The notes under the pieces: generated by a model
The model's input: only the letters and a program-made list of their open reading frames with translations
Databases searched by the model: none
Told to the model about the DNA's origin: nothing
Made by a program: the position numbers and the translations under genes
Part shown: positions 35,975-44,606 of the stretch, piece by piece
How positions within the stretch are numbered: position 1 is the first letter of the stretch
Layout of the letters: the number at the start of each line of letters is the position of its first letter
Source of the DNA: Sediminicola sp963974715
GTDB lineage: Bacteria > Bacteroidota > Bacteroidia > Flavobacteriales > Flavobacteriaceae
Reading direction: 5' to 3'
DNA length: 64,000 bases
Assembly: GCA_963974715.1 (NCBI GenBank)
Contig: CAXBDK010000008.1
Location: forward strand, 186,001-250,000

Positions 35975-37105
35975 CTAAATAGCCAATTCTTTAAAAAAAT
36001 CTTTTATATCCTTTGCCAACAGATCTGGTTGCTCCATTGCTGCAAAATGTCCACCGGCCGGCATTTCGGTCCAATGTGTGATATTGAAACCTTTTTCGAT
36101 ATATGAACGTGGTGGCGTGGGCAATTCTTTCGGGAATTTTGCGAAGGCGACAGGGATTTTTATATGATCGTTTTCGCCAAGTTGTAAGGGATGTCTGCTG
36201 TTTTCGTTATACATCCGTATGGATGGATGGATCGTTTGGGTCACCCAATAAAGTGTTACGTTTGCAAGTAGTTCATCCTTTGTAAATACGGAATTGATCG
36301 CTCCATCGTGATCGCTCCACGAATTGAATTTTTCAATGATCCAAGCACATAATCCTACGGGCGAGTCATTTAATCCGAAAGCTAATGTTATGGGCTTCGT
36401 ACTTTGTATAAATGAATATGCAGCTTCTTTGGAAGCCCAATCCGATGCGTATTTTTGGAAAGCCACAACTTCACCTGTCAATTGCTCCCCGTCCTTTAAA
36501 AATGGTCTGTAAGAGCCGGAAATGTAATTTAGGTGCAGCCCGATCAGGTTCAGAGGATATCTTAAAGCGAGCCAAGAGCTAACCCCGGCACCGATATCCC
36601 CGCCTTGTGCCCCATATTTTTCATATCCCAGTTCCATCATTAATTTGTGCCATAAATGGGCCACAAATTCTGAATTGCAACCTTCGACCCGACTTTTCCC
36701 TGAATATCCAAACCCAATAATGGAGGGAATCACTAGATCAAAAGAAATTTCTTCATCATCGGTCAACAGAGGTATTAGCTTGAGCATTTCGATAAAGGAA
36801 CCGGGCCAACCATGGGTTATGATCAATGGAATGGTCTTTTTCCCTTTTCCCTTAACGTGTACAAAGTGAATGTCATGACCATCAATGGTTGCAATAAAAT
36901 TTGGAAAAGAATTTATTTCGGCCTCTACTTTTCTCCAGTTGAATTTGTACAGCCAATAATCGGCTAATTCTTTCATAAAGGAAAGATTGGTTCCATAGAT
37001 CCAATTTGAGTTGGTTATTTCATCTGGCCAACGGGTATTTTTAATTCTATTTTTTAGGTCATCAAGAATTTCTTCGGAAATAGTGGCTGAAAATGGTCTT
37101 ATCAT
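35975..37105 (-). CDS. Epoxide hydrolase family protein
   Basis: A 376-residue protein with the N-terminal EHN lid (PFSATISEEILDDLKNRIKN TRWPDE) and an alpha/beta-hydrolase core. HGWPGS provides the oxyanion loop, the nucleophile Asp is in QGGDIGAGVSSWLAL, lid tyrosines are available, and the catalytic His is in MPAGGHFAAMEQPDLLAKDI. It resembles juvenile-hormone/microsomal-type epoxide hydrolases widespread in soil and marine bacteria. It is the sole gene between sites S3 and S4. Confidence 0.92.
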   Translation of the reverse strand: MIRPFSATISEEILDDLKNRIKNTRWPDEITNSNWIYGTNLSFMKELADYWLYKFNWRKVEAEINSFPNFIATIDGHDIHFVHVKGKGKKTIPLIITHGWPGSFIEMLKLIPLLTDDEEISFDLVIPSIIGFGYSGKSRVEGCNSEFVAHLWHKLMMELGYEKYGAQGGDIGAGVSSWLALRYPLNLIGLHLNYISGSYRPFLKDGEQLTGEVVAFQKYASDWASKEAAYSFIQSTKPITLAFGLNDSPVGLCAWIIEKFNSWSDHDGAINSVFTKDELLANVTLYWVTQTIHPSIRMYNENSRHPLQLGENDHIKIPVAFAKFPKELPTPPRSYIEKGFNITHWTEMPAGGHFAAMEQPDLLAKDIKDFFKELAI

Positions 37106-37150
37106 TGTATTTTTTTGTCAAAATTTGCTGTTTTGGCCCAAATGGCAGTT

Positions 37151-37274
37151 AACCGTTCGGGGCTTGGCGTAGTGGCGGCATTAAGGCCCTCCCGTTGATG
37201 GAAGCACCAAATTTCAAATTTAGCAATAAATCTCATACGGAGCACTTCACCCACTATTACGCCAAGCCCCTGTT
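37151..37274 (-). repeat. attC-like cassette site S4 (124 bp)
   Basis: Ends GGCAGTT-AACCG and CCT-GTT-ACAGGCG. The inner arms GGGGCTTGGCGTAGTG and CACTATTACGCCAAGCCCC pair almost fully. The left flank pairs 9/9 with the right flank of S3. Confidence 0.85.
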
Positions 37275-37376
37275 ACAGGCGATTTTTTGTTCTCCGTCCA
37301 TCCCGAAAATTTATAAAAAAAATGTCCGTCACATGGTAGTGCCGAACATTTTTAAAGTCCATTAAAGCGTTACTGT

Positions 37377-37967
37377 TCAGTAAGCCGCTGTAAATCTTGT
37401 CTTGTGGTGTTTTTGATTTTCAACTTCGTCAGCAATAACAACAGCTAAATCTTCAACGGATAAAACGCTTCTGTTGTTATCGTCAAAAACAGGCATGTCA
37501 TTTCCTATACGATATTTTCCTGTTCGTCCTGTCGTAATACCTTGATGCATTTCAAATGCGGGGCTAAAAAACACCCAATCCAAATCGTTTTCTGCTTTCA
37601 GAAAATTATAATAGTCCCTTGCTGCCGAAGCTCCATCATAAAATTCTTTGGGGAAATCAGGTGTATCCACCGCTTGAACACCTTCTGCCACATACAGACT
37701 TCCTGCACCGCCAATAACAATGTAGCGTTTGACACCTGCAAGTTTTACCGCCTCTTGGATAGCTTTTGAGCCTGCAAGAAAGTCGTTGTAAAGATTTGGA
37801 TTTGTCCATCCTGCGTTGAAAGCGCTTACAACCGTGTCGTTGCCCTTTAGGTTTTCAGCAAGTTTGCTCACGTCCGTAATGTCTGCCGAAAGGGTTGTCA
37901 GGTTCGGTTTGTCCGCAACGTTTACGTTTCTTGCAATTCCTGTAACGCTGTGGTTACGGTTTGTCAA
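37377..37967 (-). pseudogene. NAD(P)-binding oxidoreductase lacking its Rossmann N-terminus
   Basis: 196 codons match an NAD(P)H-binding SDR-like protein from FSTSITNELTNRNHSVTGIA RN onward (…KLAGVKRYIVIGGAGSLYV, DWVFFSPAFEM, IADEVENQKHHKTRFTAAY). The family normally starts with a GATGxxG loop, but here a stop codon (TAA) precedes FFSTS and the loop is absent. Upstream, in another frame, a 30-codon hydrophobic frame (MKYIIIIGIIAIVIILILFN) has taken its place. Only a TTG start would give a product, without cofactor loop, so it is probably non-functional. Confidence 0.65.
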
Positions 37968-38064
37968 TTCGTTTGTGATGCTGGTTGAAAAGAATTAAAA
38001 TAATTACAATTGCGATGATGCCTATTATTATTATGTACTTCATTTGTTTTTTCAAATTACCGCC

Positions 38065-38186
38065 ATCGGTTAGGGCTTTGCGTTGAAGGCCTTTTGAAAA
38101 CCGTAAACTGTCTTCCGGCACCAACCTTTATCAATGCGCAAATGGTTCTATTCGCACTGTCCGCCCACTAGCGCAAAGCCCGTGTT
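38065..38186 (-). repeat. attC-like cassette site S5 (122 bp)
   Basis: Left end CGCCATCGGTTAGGG (AACG appears as ATCG), right end CCCGT-GTT-AGCGG. Inner arms GGGCTTTGCG and CGCAAAGCCC pair perfectly. The right flank GTTAGCGGT pairs 9/9 with the left flank of S6. Confidence 0.8.
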
Positions 38187-38208
38187 AGCGGTTCGTTGTT
38201 TTTTGTTG

Positions 38209-38577
38209 TTAAAACATTCCATTTTCATTTACCATTTCCGCAGGAACACCTTGTCCGAAGTCCCAAAGTTCAACAATCTTGTCGTTGTCAAAACGAAAAA
38301 TGTGAATTACTGCCGCACCTAAGTCATTCGGTGTTTGTCTGACACGGGAATGAACTGCAACTAAATTTCCGTCTTCCAATGCTCTTTGAATTTCAAAAAC
38401 TTTGTCAGGTGTTTTCTTGGCGTTTTCTTCCATTGCGATCATTAAAGTTTGTCCGTCCCCTTTGAACCAAGCGTTATGATGTTTAAAGTCGCCCGAAACA
38501 TATAGTTCAAACGCTTTACTTGATTGCCCTTTGGAAGCAAGTTTTAAAAAGTCTTGTGCTATTTCTTTCTTTGTCAT
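38209..38577 (-). CDS. SnoaL/NTF2-like domain protein
   Basis: A 122-residue protein: MTKKEIAQDFLKLASKGQSS KAFELYVSGDFKHHNAWFKG and the C-terminal GAAVIHIFRFDNDKIVELWD are typical of the SnoaL-like (NTF2 superfamily) fold. The ligand or reaction is unknown. Sole gene of the S5-S6 cassette. Confidence 0.87.
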   Translation of the reverse strand: MTKKEIAQDFLKLASKGQSSKAFELYVSGDFKHHNAWFKGDGQTLMIAMEENAKKTPDKVFEIQRALEDGNLVAVHSRVRQTPNDLGAAVIHIFRFDNDKIVELWDFGQGVPAEMVNENGMF

Positions 38578-38626
38578 TTTTGTTCATTTTATTGTGGTAT
38601 TTGGGATGTCCGTTACAATGACCGCT

Positions 38627-38904
38627 AACGTCGGTCCGGGGCTTCGTGCCGTTCAGCCCGGTAGGGCGGTATGGCGCCTAAGCCCATGATGTGTGGAGCA
38701 CCCTTACAGGGAACTCCACACATCATGCGGTGCGGGGCCCAGGACCGATGGTGTGGGATGACCGCAGGGAATTCCACACCATCGGTTGTGTGTATGGGCA
38801 GTAGCGCATTTTACGCGACTACTTTTCGGATTACAATATACTTTATTTTAAACAAAAACGGTTCAAGTTTTGCACCTGAACCGCTATTGCTTTTGCACGT
38901 TGTT
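38627..38904 (-). repeat. attC-like cassette site S6 (127 bp + 151-bp insert)
   Basis: Ends ACCGCT-AACG and GTT-GTGGCACG. A 151-bp double-hairpin element lies at 38634-38784. The body behind it contains ACGGTTCAAG…CACCTGAACCG, an internal hairpin at about 38858-38885. Left flank pairs 9/9 with S5; right flank does not pair with S7. Confidence 0.7.
38634..38784. mobile_element. 151-bp double-hairpin element, copy 1
   Basis: Starts GTCCGGGGCTTCGTGCC and ends CCACACCATCG. Hairpin 1 is closed by GTCCGGGGC/GGGGCCCAGGAC (one base off the consensus GCCCCGGAC), hairpin 2 by CCGATGGTGTGG/CCACACCATCGG. Here the inner stem orientation (GGAGCACCCTTACAGGGAACTCC) is inverted relative to the other copies. 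Confidence 0.75.
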
Positions 38905-38916
38905 GTGGCACGTTTT

Positions 38917-39750
38917 TTATTCATATACAGCATTTTCAGCCGTTTTTCTGTTCGCTTCCAAGTCCGATTTTATACTGTCCAATTTCATTCCGATCGTCAT
39001 TAATGCAACCTTTCCAAGAGGTAAGCGAAGTGTCGGATTTTCTGAATTAACCAAGTCGAAAATCGCTTGGGATGCTTTTACTGGGTCGCCTTCTTGTTTT
39101 CCGTCAATTCCTTTTAACTTGTTCCTAAAAGCACCTGCGGTTTCCGAATAGTCTGAGATCACTTTTTTTGCTTCAAGTCCTTTACCTTTATCTGCAAATT
39201 TTGTACGGAACGGCCCTGGCTCAACTATTGACACCTTTATTCCTAATGGGGCAACTTCTTGTGCCATTGCTTCGCTAAAACCTTCCAAGGCAAATTTACT
39301 GGCATTATAAATGCCAAAACCTGCAGAAGCTTTTATCCCTGCGTGTGATGAAATCTGAATAATGTGTCCTTTCTTTTCTTTGCGCATAAATGGCAGAACG
39401 GCTTGTGTCAGTTTTAAGGTACCAAAGAAATTTACTTCAAATACCTGTCTCACTTCTTGGGTTGAAGTTTCTTCAATGGCACCTGCAAAACCCATCCCCG
39501 CATTGTTGACCAAAACATCAATACGCCCAAATTTTGAAATAATGGATTCAACAGTTTTGTCAATTTCAGTTTCGTTTGAAATATCCAATTTAATGGCAAA
39601 GCCATTTTCTTTATGTTGTTTGTTAAAGTCTTCAACCTGTGATTGGGTCCTGAATGTTCCGATCACGAAGTCTCCTTTTTTAATAACGGATTGGGCAAGA
39701 GCTTTACCCAATCCGCTAGATATTCCTGTAATAAACCAAGTTTTTCCCAT
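38917..39750 (-). CDS. Short-chain dehydrogenase
   Basis: A 277-residue classical SDR: WFITGISSGLGKALAQSVI, NNAGMGFAGAIEET, QISSHAGI with YNASKFALEGFSEAMAQEVA (catalytic S, Y-x-x-x-K) and SIVEPGPFRTKF. Same operon as the quinone reductase gene 20 bases upstream; the pair is divergent from an HxlR regulator, so this cassette carries its own control. Confidence 0.92.
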   Translation of the reverse strand: MGKTWFITGISSGLGKALAQSVIKKGDFVIGTFRTQSQVEDFNKQHKENGFAIKLDISNETEIDKTVESIISKFGRIDVLVNNAGMGFAGAIEETSTQEVRQVFEVNFFGTLKLTQAVLPFMRKEKKGHIIQISSHAGIKASAGFGIYNASKFALEGFSEAMAQEVAPLGIKVSIVEPGPFRTKFADKGKGLEAKKVISDYSETAGAFRNKLKGIDGKQEGDPVKASQAIFDLVNSENPTLRLPLGKVALMTIGMKLDSIKSDLEANRKTAENAVYE

Positions 39751-39770
39751 TGATTAAAAATTTATTGTTA

Positions 39771-40544
39771 TTACCGAGCAATATGGGCATTGATCCCTGT
39801 CTTTTCAGGATCAATGTCATCTCTTAATACATGTCTATCGGGATAATCCCCACCATTTTGAGATCTGAAAGGAATGGGTGTATCAGTAAATAAATTATGG
39901 AGCCTTGAAGACCAGATTTGTTTTGCTTTTTCTACCTCTTCAGGAGTTATAAAGGCGGCGCTATGGATTACATGGGTGGGTAATACTTCCATTCCCGGAT
40001 AAAACAGTGCACCATGGGTAAGGGGAAATAATAATTGTTCGATAGGGCCATTGATACCTCTTGGACTGTAATCACTTTCCGGGCCACCTGTATATACGGA
40101 AACAATTGCCCTCTTACCACTTAAGATACCTTCGCCAAATCTAAATTCATTGGTGCCATTTTTATATCCATACGCAAATCCAAAAGCATATACTCTCTCG
40201 ATCCATCCTTTTAAAATTGCTGGCATACTGTACCACCATAATGGGAATTGTAAAATAACAGCATCGGCACTTAGTAATTTCTCTTGTTCTTTTACAACAT
40301 CGGGAGTTAGATTTTGAGTAGCATATGCATTTCCTGATTCATGTATGAACGAAAGTCTTTCACTGTTAGCCCTAACTGGAAAATCTTCTTCATCATATAC
40401 AGCTTTCCACTTCATCGCATAAAGATCGGAAGTTATTACTTCATGTCCCATTTTTTCAAGAACTTCAATACTCGTATTTACCATTGTTCTGGTAAGGGAT
40501 GTTTGCTCGGGGTGAGCGAACACTATTAATATTTTTTTTTTCAT
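39771..40544 (-). CDS. NAD(P)H dehydrogenase (quinone), flavodoxin-like fold
   Basis: A 257-residue member of the NQO1/KefF-type family: IVFAHPEQTSLTRTMVNTSI at the FMN/FAD site, FPLWWYSMPAILKGWIERVY (quinone pocket) and VSVYTGGPESDYSPRGINGP. It would reduce quinones by two electrons and protect from redox cycling. Operon with the SDR; divergent from HxlR. Confidence 0.92.
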   Translation of the reverse strand: MKKKILIVFAHPEQTSLTRTMVNTSIEVLEKMGHEVITSDLYAMKWKAVYDEEDFPVRANSERLSFIHESGNAYATQNLTPDVVKEQEKLLSADAVILQFPLWWYSMPAILKGWIERVYAFGFAYGYKNGTNEFRFGEGILSGKRAIVSVYTGGPESDYSPRGINGPIEQLLFPLTHGALFYPGMEVLPTHVIHSAAFITPEEVEKAKQIWSSRLHNLFTDTPIPFRSQNGGDYPDRHVLRDDIDPEKTGINAHIAR

Positions 40545-40600
40545 GTTGTACTATAATTATTTTAGTTGCAAAACTAAGTTGAGCAATATACATTTGCAAT

Positions 40601-40620
40601 ACCTATCAAATCGGATAGGT
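40601..40620. promoter_or_regulatory. Operator-like dyad between quinone reductase and HxlR genes
   Basis: ACCTATC-AAATCG-GATAGGT is a perfect 7-bp inverted repeat in the 91-base divergent promoter region, the expected place for HxlR binding. Confidence 0.6.
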
Positions 40621-40635
40621 TGAAAACATTGAGAA

Positions 40636-41007
40636 ATGAAAATGGAATGCATTGGCGATTTTGTAAAACTGAAAGGGAAAACCTACCCTTGCACGGTAAG
40701 CCTAACAATGGATTTGGTCGGCGGAAAATGGAAAGCAGTTATTCTTTATCATTTAAAGGATGATCCAAAAAGATATAGTGAACTTCGTAAAGAAATGCCG
40801 TCCGTTACGGAAATGACCTTAAGTTTACAGTTGAAAAAATTAGAAAAGGACGGTTTAATTTCCCGGAAAGTTAAAGGTAGAAAACCGCCAATTAAAGTTG
40901 TTTATAGCTTAACTGATTTTGGGAAAAGTTTTGTCCCGATTTTAGAAGCAATAACAGAATGGGGAAATCAAGTTATCAGTGAAAAAGGTGAGTTTGTTAC
41001 TGTTTAG
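40636..41007 (+). CDS. HxlR-family regulator
   Basis: A 123-residue winged helix: TMDLVGGKWKAVILYHLKDD, MPSVTEMTLSLQLKKLEKDG and KVVYSLTDFGKSFVPILEAI are HxlR hallmarks; Cys4/Cys17 (MECIGDF, TYPCTVS) fit the redox/electrophile sensing subgroup. It is one of the few plus-strand genes in the array and belongs to a three-gene cassette with its targets. Confidence 0.93.
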   Translation: MKMECIGDFVKLKGKTYPCTVSLTMDLVGGKWKAVILYHLKDDPKRYSELRKEMPSVTEMTLSLQLKKLEKDGLISRKVKGRKPPIKVVYSLTDFGKSFVPILEAITEWGNQVISEKGEFVTV

Positions 41008-41041
41008 TTATCTGAATGTGTGTCGATAGAAGTCTGACCGT

Positions 41042-41165
41042 TACGTGTTTGTATAAGAATAGTTGCGATTTGATCAACGAGGATTTTCCGCAGTAAACCG
41101 AAGATAGCAAATTTGCGAGGACTTTCCGAGAGGAAAGTTAGAAGCAATGAACTATAGCCGGTGTT
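41042..41165 (-). repeat. attC-like cassette site S7 (124 bp, family B)
   Basis: Left end CCGT-TACG (AACG altered), right end CGGT-GTT-TATTATCC. The core GAGGATTTTCCGC…GCGAGGACTTTCCGAGAGGA and GCAATGAACTATAGCCGG are shared with S11, S13 and S22. Confidence 0.75.
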
Positions 41166-41167
41166 TA

Positions 41168-41550
41168 TTATCCTTGCCGAATTTTATATCCTACAACAAC
41201 TCCATCCACTATTTTAAAAGTCAGAGAGCCAGTATTTATTCCATGTCCAGTCATTCCCAAATAATAACCAATTTCATTGTTGTTTTCTGTAGATGGTTTT
41301 CCCAATATTTTTTTTAAGTCAGATACTTTTTTTCCAATAAGATTATAATTGTTGGTTAAATCATGGGTCATGTTCCAGCGAACTTTGAGGGCGGTTCAGT
41401 TCCTTTCCATTCAATCCAAGTTTTACTATCAAAATCGGTCCGATTAAAATAGTCCGAAATGGTTGGTGAAAAAACCAAAAGGGAAATCGATAGAACGTAA
41501 ACAGCGATTAAAGTTCCAACAACGATTAATATTCTTTTTATCCAGATCAT
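41168..41550 (-). pseudogene. Small membrane-anchored protein gene with a frameshift
   Basis: Two overlapping minus-strand frames together make one ~125-residue protein. The first (from 41550) has a membrane anchor (WIKRILIVVGTLIAVYVLSI) and ends WIEWKGTEPPSKF. The second (to 41168) reads RWNMTHDLTNNYNLIGKKVS and GYYLGMTGHGINTGSLTF. RWNM follows PPSKF only if one base is added at about 41383. The domain resembles small flavobacterial proteins with a 'LIGxxxxEVxxLLG' motif; function unknown. Confidence 0.6.
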
Positions 41551-41777
41551 CTATCTCCTTGCGATGCCATGGGCTTAAAACCTAAGGCCTCTAGATCCAA
41601 GCCGTTCACAAAATGATCAATGGTGCGTACCGAGTTTTCCTCACCGATCATATCGTCCAAACAAGTGGTATAAGGGAAAGCTGGGTTCGGGATTGTTTTT
41701 GTTGATACTCCATACCTAAAGATAAAGAATATAACACTTTATAAGGTAAAGCTATCTTTAAGTTTTGGGACAGTCTG
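41551..41777. other. Non-coding stretch between frameshifted gene and S8
   Basis: No gene or structure recognised; the sequence around 41575-41690 lacks resemblance to neighbouring cassettes. Confidence 0.3.
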
Positions 41778-41871
41778 ACGTTCCCGTATAACCGTCAGTT
41801 ACGGGTTAATAAGCTTTAAATTTAGGCTTGGCACAGACGTTAGCAATTCCAAGTGGATCCAAACAGCTTGT
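41778..41871 (-). repeat. attC-like cassette site S8, right end lost (family E)
   Basis: GACGTTCCCGTATAACCG, GTCAGTTACGGGTTAATA, CAGACGTTAGCAATTCC and AAACAGCTTGTCC align with S20 (55135-55282), but the match stops at about 41871 before the complementary right arm. The left AACG is also altered to GACG. Confidence 0.6.
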
Positions 41872-41885
41872 CCTATTTATAAGTC

Positions 41886-42338
41886 TTATGCAAGACTTTG
41901 TCCTATCGGTAGGTGAGTGCTTAGTACAACCCTATTCCAGAGATTAATGGTAATAATGGCTGTTATGATATCTGCAATTTGGGTTTCGCTAAAAAATTGT
42001 AAGGCGATTGAGTAAGTTTCGTCAGATAACCCATTTTGATGGATTAATGTTATCTCTTCCGTTATAGCCAATACTACTTTTTCTTCTTCCGTATAAATAT
42101 CCTGAGCTTCTCTCCAGGCATTCAGCAGAAAAATTCGCTGGTTCGTTTCGCCATTTTTGATTGCGTCTTGAGCGTGAATATTGATACAATATGCACAACC
42201 GTTAATTTGTGAAGCACGGATTTTTATAAGTTCTTTGGTTGTCTTTGAAATGGAAGCCTTTGAAAGGTAGATTTCTAGGCCAATCATCGCTTGTAGCGCA
42301 TTTGGAGCAACTTCCTTAATATTTAATCGTTTTTGCAT
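41886..42338 (-). CDS. Carboxymuconolactone decarboxylase/AhpD-like protein
   Basis: A 150-residue AhpD-fold protein with the redox motif C-A-Y-C followed by INIHAQDA (C-x-x-C-x-x-x-H), preceded by ELIKIRASQINGC and followed by AWREAQDIYTEEEKVVLAIT EEIT. Probable alkylhydroperoxidase-type thiol peroxidase rather than a true decarboxylase. Confidence 0.92.
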   Translation of the reverse strand: MQKRLNIKEVAPNALQAMIGLEIYLSKASISKTTKELIKIRASQINGCAYCINIHAQDAIKNGETNQRIFLLNAWREAQDIYTEEEKVVLAITEEITLIHQNGLSDETYSIALQFFSETQIADIITAIITINLWNRVVLSTHLPIGQSLA

Positions 42339-42470
42339 TGTATTGTTCTTTTAAATAAAATTGTTCAATGCAAAATTGGAGAATTAGAATAGGGAAAAAC
42401 TTAAACTGGTTTAAGAAAGAAGCCTCTTTCGAATTTCGCTTAAATATTCGGGAGTGAATCCCGTTTTCAT
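42339..42470. other. AT-rich leader between AhpD-like gene and secreted fragment
   Basis: Contains a short frame (MKTGFTPEYLSEIRKRLLS) after the stop of the secreted fragment; perhaps its detached continuation. No gene called. Confidence 0.3.
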
Positions 42471-42638
42471 TCAGTTCGATATATTTCCAACCGCTCTATA
42501 GTAAAGGTCAAATCTGCTTTTCAATGCTTGAACATAGATACTATCCAGTTCGCTTGGTCTAATCGAATTCAGTTCCTTTTCTTGTCCAAATGACAAAAAT
42601 TCGATAAGGGTCAATATGATTAAAAATGCTTTTTTCAA
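42471..42638 (-). pseudogene. Truncated small secreted protein at a cassette start
   Basis: A 55-codon minus-strand frame reads (L)KKAFLIILTLIEFLSFGQ, a signal peptide, then ELNSIRPSELDSIYVQALK and stops at NISN. The only start is TTG, 10 bases from site S9; an ATG has probably been lost. It looks like the start of a longer secreted protein. Confidence 0.4.
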
Positions 42639-42647
42639 ATGGTGTAC

Positions 42648-42922
42648 AACGGTCCGGGGCTTCGTGCCGTTCCGCCCGGTAGGGCGGTATGGCGCCTAAG
42701 CCCATGATGTGTGGAGTTCCCTGCAAGGGTGCTCCACGGGTCATGCGGTGCGAGGCCCCGGACCGATGGTGTGGGATGACCGCAGGGAATTCCGCACCAT
42801 CGGTCTAGTATATGAAAAGTAGGCAATTTCGAAATACTAAACTTTCGGTTAAGAACAAAGTTTGATATGAGCCAAAAGCTTTGAATTTAGTAATGTTTTG
42901 CCTATTTTTTATATACCTTGTT
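42648..42922 (-). repeat. attC-like cassette site S9 (124 bp + 151-bp insert, family A)
   Basis: Ends GTGTAC-AACG and CTT-GTT-ATGTGC. After the insert the arms GTATATGAAAAGTAGGC and GCCTATTTTTTATATAC pair. Family A also includes S15, S21 and S29. Confidence 0.85.
42652..42802. mobile_element. 151-bp double-hairpin element, copy 2
   Basis: GTCCGGGGCTTCGTGCC … GCACCATCG, inserted directly after the AACG of S9. Nearly identical to copies at 55761 and 56889; S15 shows the same family A site without it. Confidence 0.85.
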
Positions 42923-42934
42923 ATGTGCTTGCTT

Positions 42935-43378
42935 TTATTCCTCAAAGTTGTCAAAATACGAAAAATCCTTTGTTATTTTTCCGTTTTCGATTGTAAATAT
43001 GGTACAAATAGGTAATTCAAATTTCGAGTTGTCAGGTGCAGTTCCGCTCGATATAAATTCCACAATTATATTTTTTTCGCCCGAAAGATAGGTTTGGACT
43101 ATTCTGTCGTGTATGTCAGGAAATATTGCATTTAGTTCCGAATACTTGGCAATCGTTTCGGCTTTGGTCATTTTAACAATTCCCGAACCAAGTGATGGGT
43201 CTTTAAATTCCGCTGTTTCAATATACATTTCTGCCATTTTTTGCCAATCGTGATTATTGAAATGTTCAAAATACTGTTCAATTACTTTTTGGTTTTGGTC
43301 TTGTTGCTTTGAAAAGTCCCTCTTTTCTGCGCAAGATACAGTAAATGTTATGATTAAGATTATAAATAGTCTTCGCAT
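42935..43378 (-). CDS. Lipoprotein with NTF2/SnoaL-like domain
   Basis: A 147-residue protein with a lipoprotein signal (LFIILIITFTVSCAEKR) and a SnoaL-like domain (IEQYFEHFNNHDWQKMAEMY, EFKDPSLG, CTIFTIENGKITKDFSYFDN). Co-directional with the sigma factor gene 16 bases upstream, likely the third gene of that operon. Confidence 0.82.
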   Translation of the reverse strand: MRRLFIILIITFTVSCAEKRDFSKQQDQNQKVIEQYFEHFNNHDWQKMAEMYIETAEFKDPSLGSGIVKMTKAETIAKYSELNAIFPDIHDRIVQTYLSGEKNIIVEFISSGTAPDNSKFELPICTIFTIENGKITKDFSYFDNFEE

Positions 43379-43394
43379 AATTTTAATGTTCTAT

Positions 43395-44606
43395 TCATAA
43401 GTCAGTTGGCATATTTTCTAATATGTATTCCCGCCTGATTTTTTGGTTAATTTTTAGTAATACTTGGTTAATTATTTTTTCTGATTCTAAGGTTTGTTTG
43501 TTTGCTAAAATGTTAGCCTTTACCAAAGAAAGATAGATGTGTCCGTTAGGTAATTCATTTTCGACAATTTCCAATAATACTTTTGCCTCCTCGATTCTCT
43601 GTACCTTACTTAAACAATAACAAAGGTTCAATTTCGTAATTGGCGAATTTGAAACCGAAATTAATAATTGGTATAATTTTATTATTTCGTTCCAATGTTC
43701 AATGTCGTTCTTTGTAGCTGTCATATGCTTGCTTGCAATCAAAGCCTCTATATAGTATTTATTGAGCTTTTCAGGTTTTTCTAAAAAGTGAAAACCTAAT
43801 TTGATAAAGTCGTTGTTCCAATTGGTTTTTTCCTGCTCAAAGAATGAAATGATTTTGTCATTTTTAACCTTTTCCGGAACTCTTGCAAGATGAAAACAAA
43901 ATAATGCAAGAAGATTTTTTGTTGTTACTCGCTGAAATTTGTCGAACAAAATTTTTGAAAGCGATAAAGCCTCTAAGCACAAATCTTCATTTATAATTGA
44001 ATTGGTTTTTTCGTTGTATGAGTCAAAACCGATATTGAAAACCGCGTATAGAATTTCTTCTATAACTACAATTTCATTTTCGGTTACTTGTTGAAAAGTC
44101 AAATCGAAATTTGCGTCTTTTGTAGCTTGATGAAAATCTTTTTTTGCTCTGTTTATACTTTTATAAATAGCATCTTGAGATAGTAAAGTACATTCATTAA
44201 TTTGTTTGATATGCAGTCCAAAGATGTTTTTTAGGATGAAAATTACTTTCACTTTGGAAGAAACGCTTTTTGCTTTTGATAAAAACAAAATGGTTTTCAG
44301 TCTTAAGTCCTCGTTTGCATTTTCAGTTTCTTCGCCTTTTCTAAAATTAGTTTCTGAATGTATTTTACTTCCTTTTTTTATTTGGTTCAAGACATCATTT
44401 CGGGCAACAATAAAAAACCAATTTTCTTTGTTATCGGGAACTTGGTTTGGCTTCCAACTTTTTAAAGATTTATAAAATGAATTTTGAATTGCATCTTCGA
44501 TTTCGCTTACATAATTAGCACCGAATTGACTGAAAAGAGCCGAAAATAATTTACCATAGAACGTTCTGTAGCTTGATTCGACAACCGAAGATATTTTATC
44601 CTTCAT
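43395..44606 (-). CDS. ECF RNA polymerase sigma factor, ECF42-like (with C-terminal TPR-like domain)
   Basis: A 403-residue sigma factor, twice the usual ECF length. Region 2 is at residues 20-80 (YVSEIEDAIQNSFYKSLKSW, NWFFIVARNDVLNQIKKG), region 4 at about 100-160 (FILKNIFGLHIKQINECTLL, IYKSINRAKKDF), and a long helical C-terminal extension has TPR-like repeats (IIKLYQLLISVSNSPITKLN LCYCLSKVQRIEEAKVLL). Partnered with a YCII/DGPF protein, it fits ECF42, where the extension replaces an anti-sigma factor. Confidence 0.88.
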   Translation of the reverse strand: MKDKISSVVESSYRTFYGKLFSALFSQFGANYVSEIEDAIQNSFYKSLKSWKPNQVPDNKENWFFIVARNDVLNQIKKGSKIHSETNFRKGEETENANEDLRLKTILFLSKAKSVSSKVKVIFILKNIFGLHIKQINECTLLSQDAIYKSINRAKKDFHQATKDANFDLTFQQVTENEIVVIEEILYAVFNIGFDSYNEKTNSIINEDLCLEALSLSKILFDKFQRVTTKNLLALFCFHLARVPEKVKNDKIISFFEQEKTNWNNDFIKLGFHFLEKPEKLNKYYIEALIASKHMTATKNDIEHWNEIIKLYQLLISVSNSPITKLNLCYCLSKVQRIEEAKVLLEIVENELPNGHIYLSLVKANILANKQTLESEKIINQVLLKINQKIRREYILENMPTDL

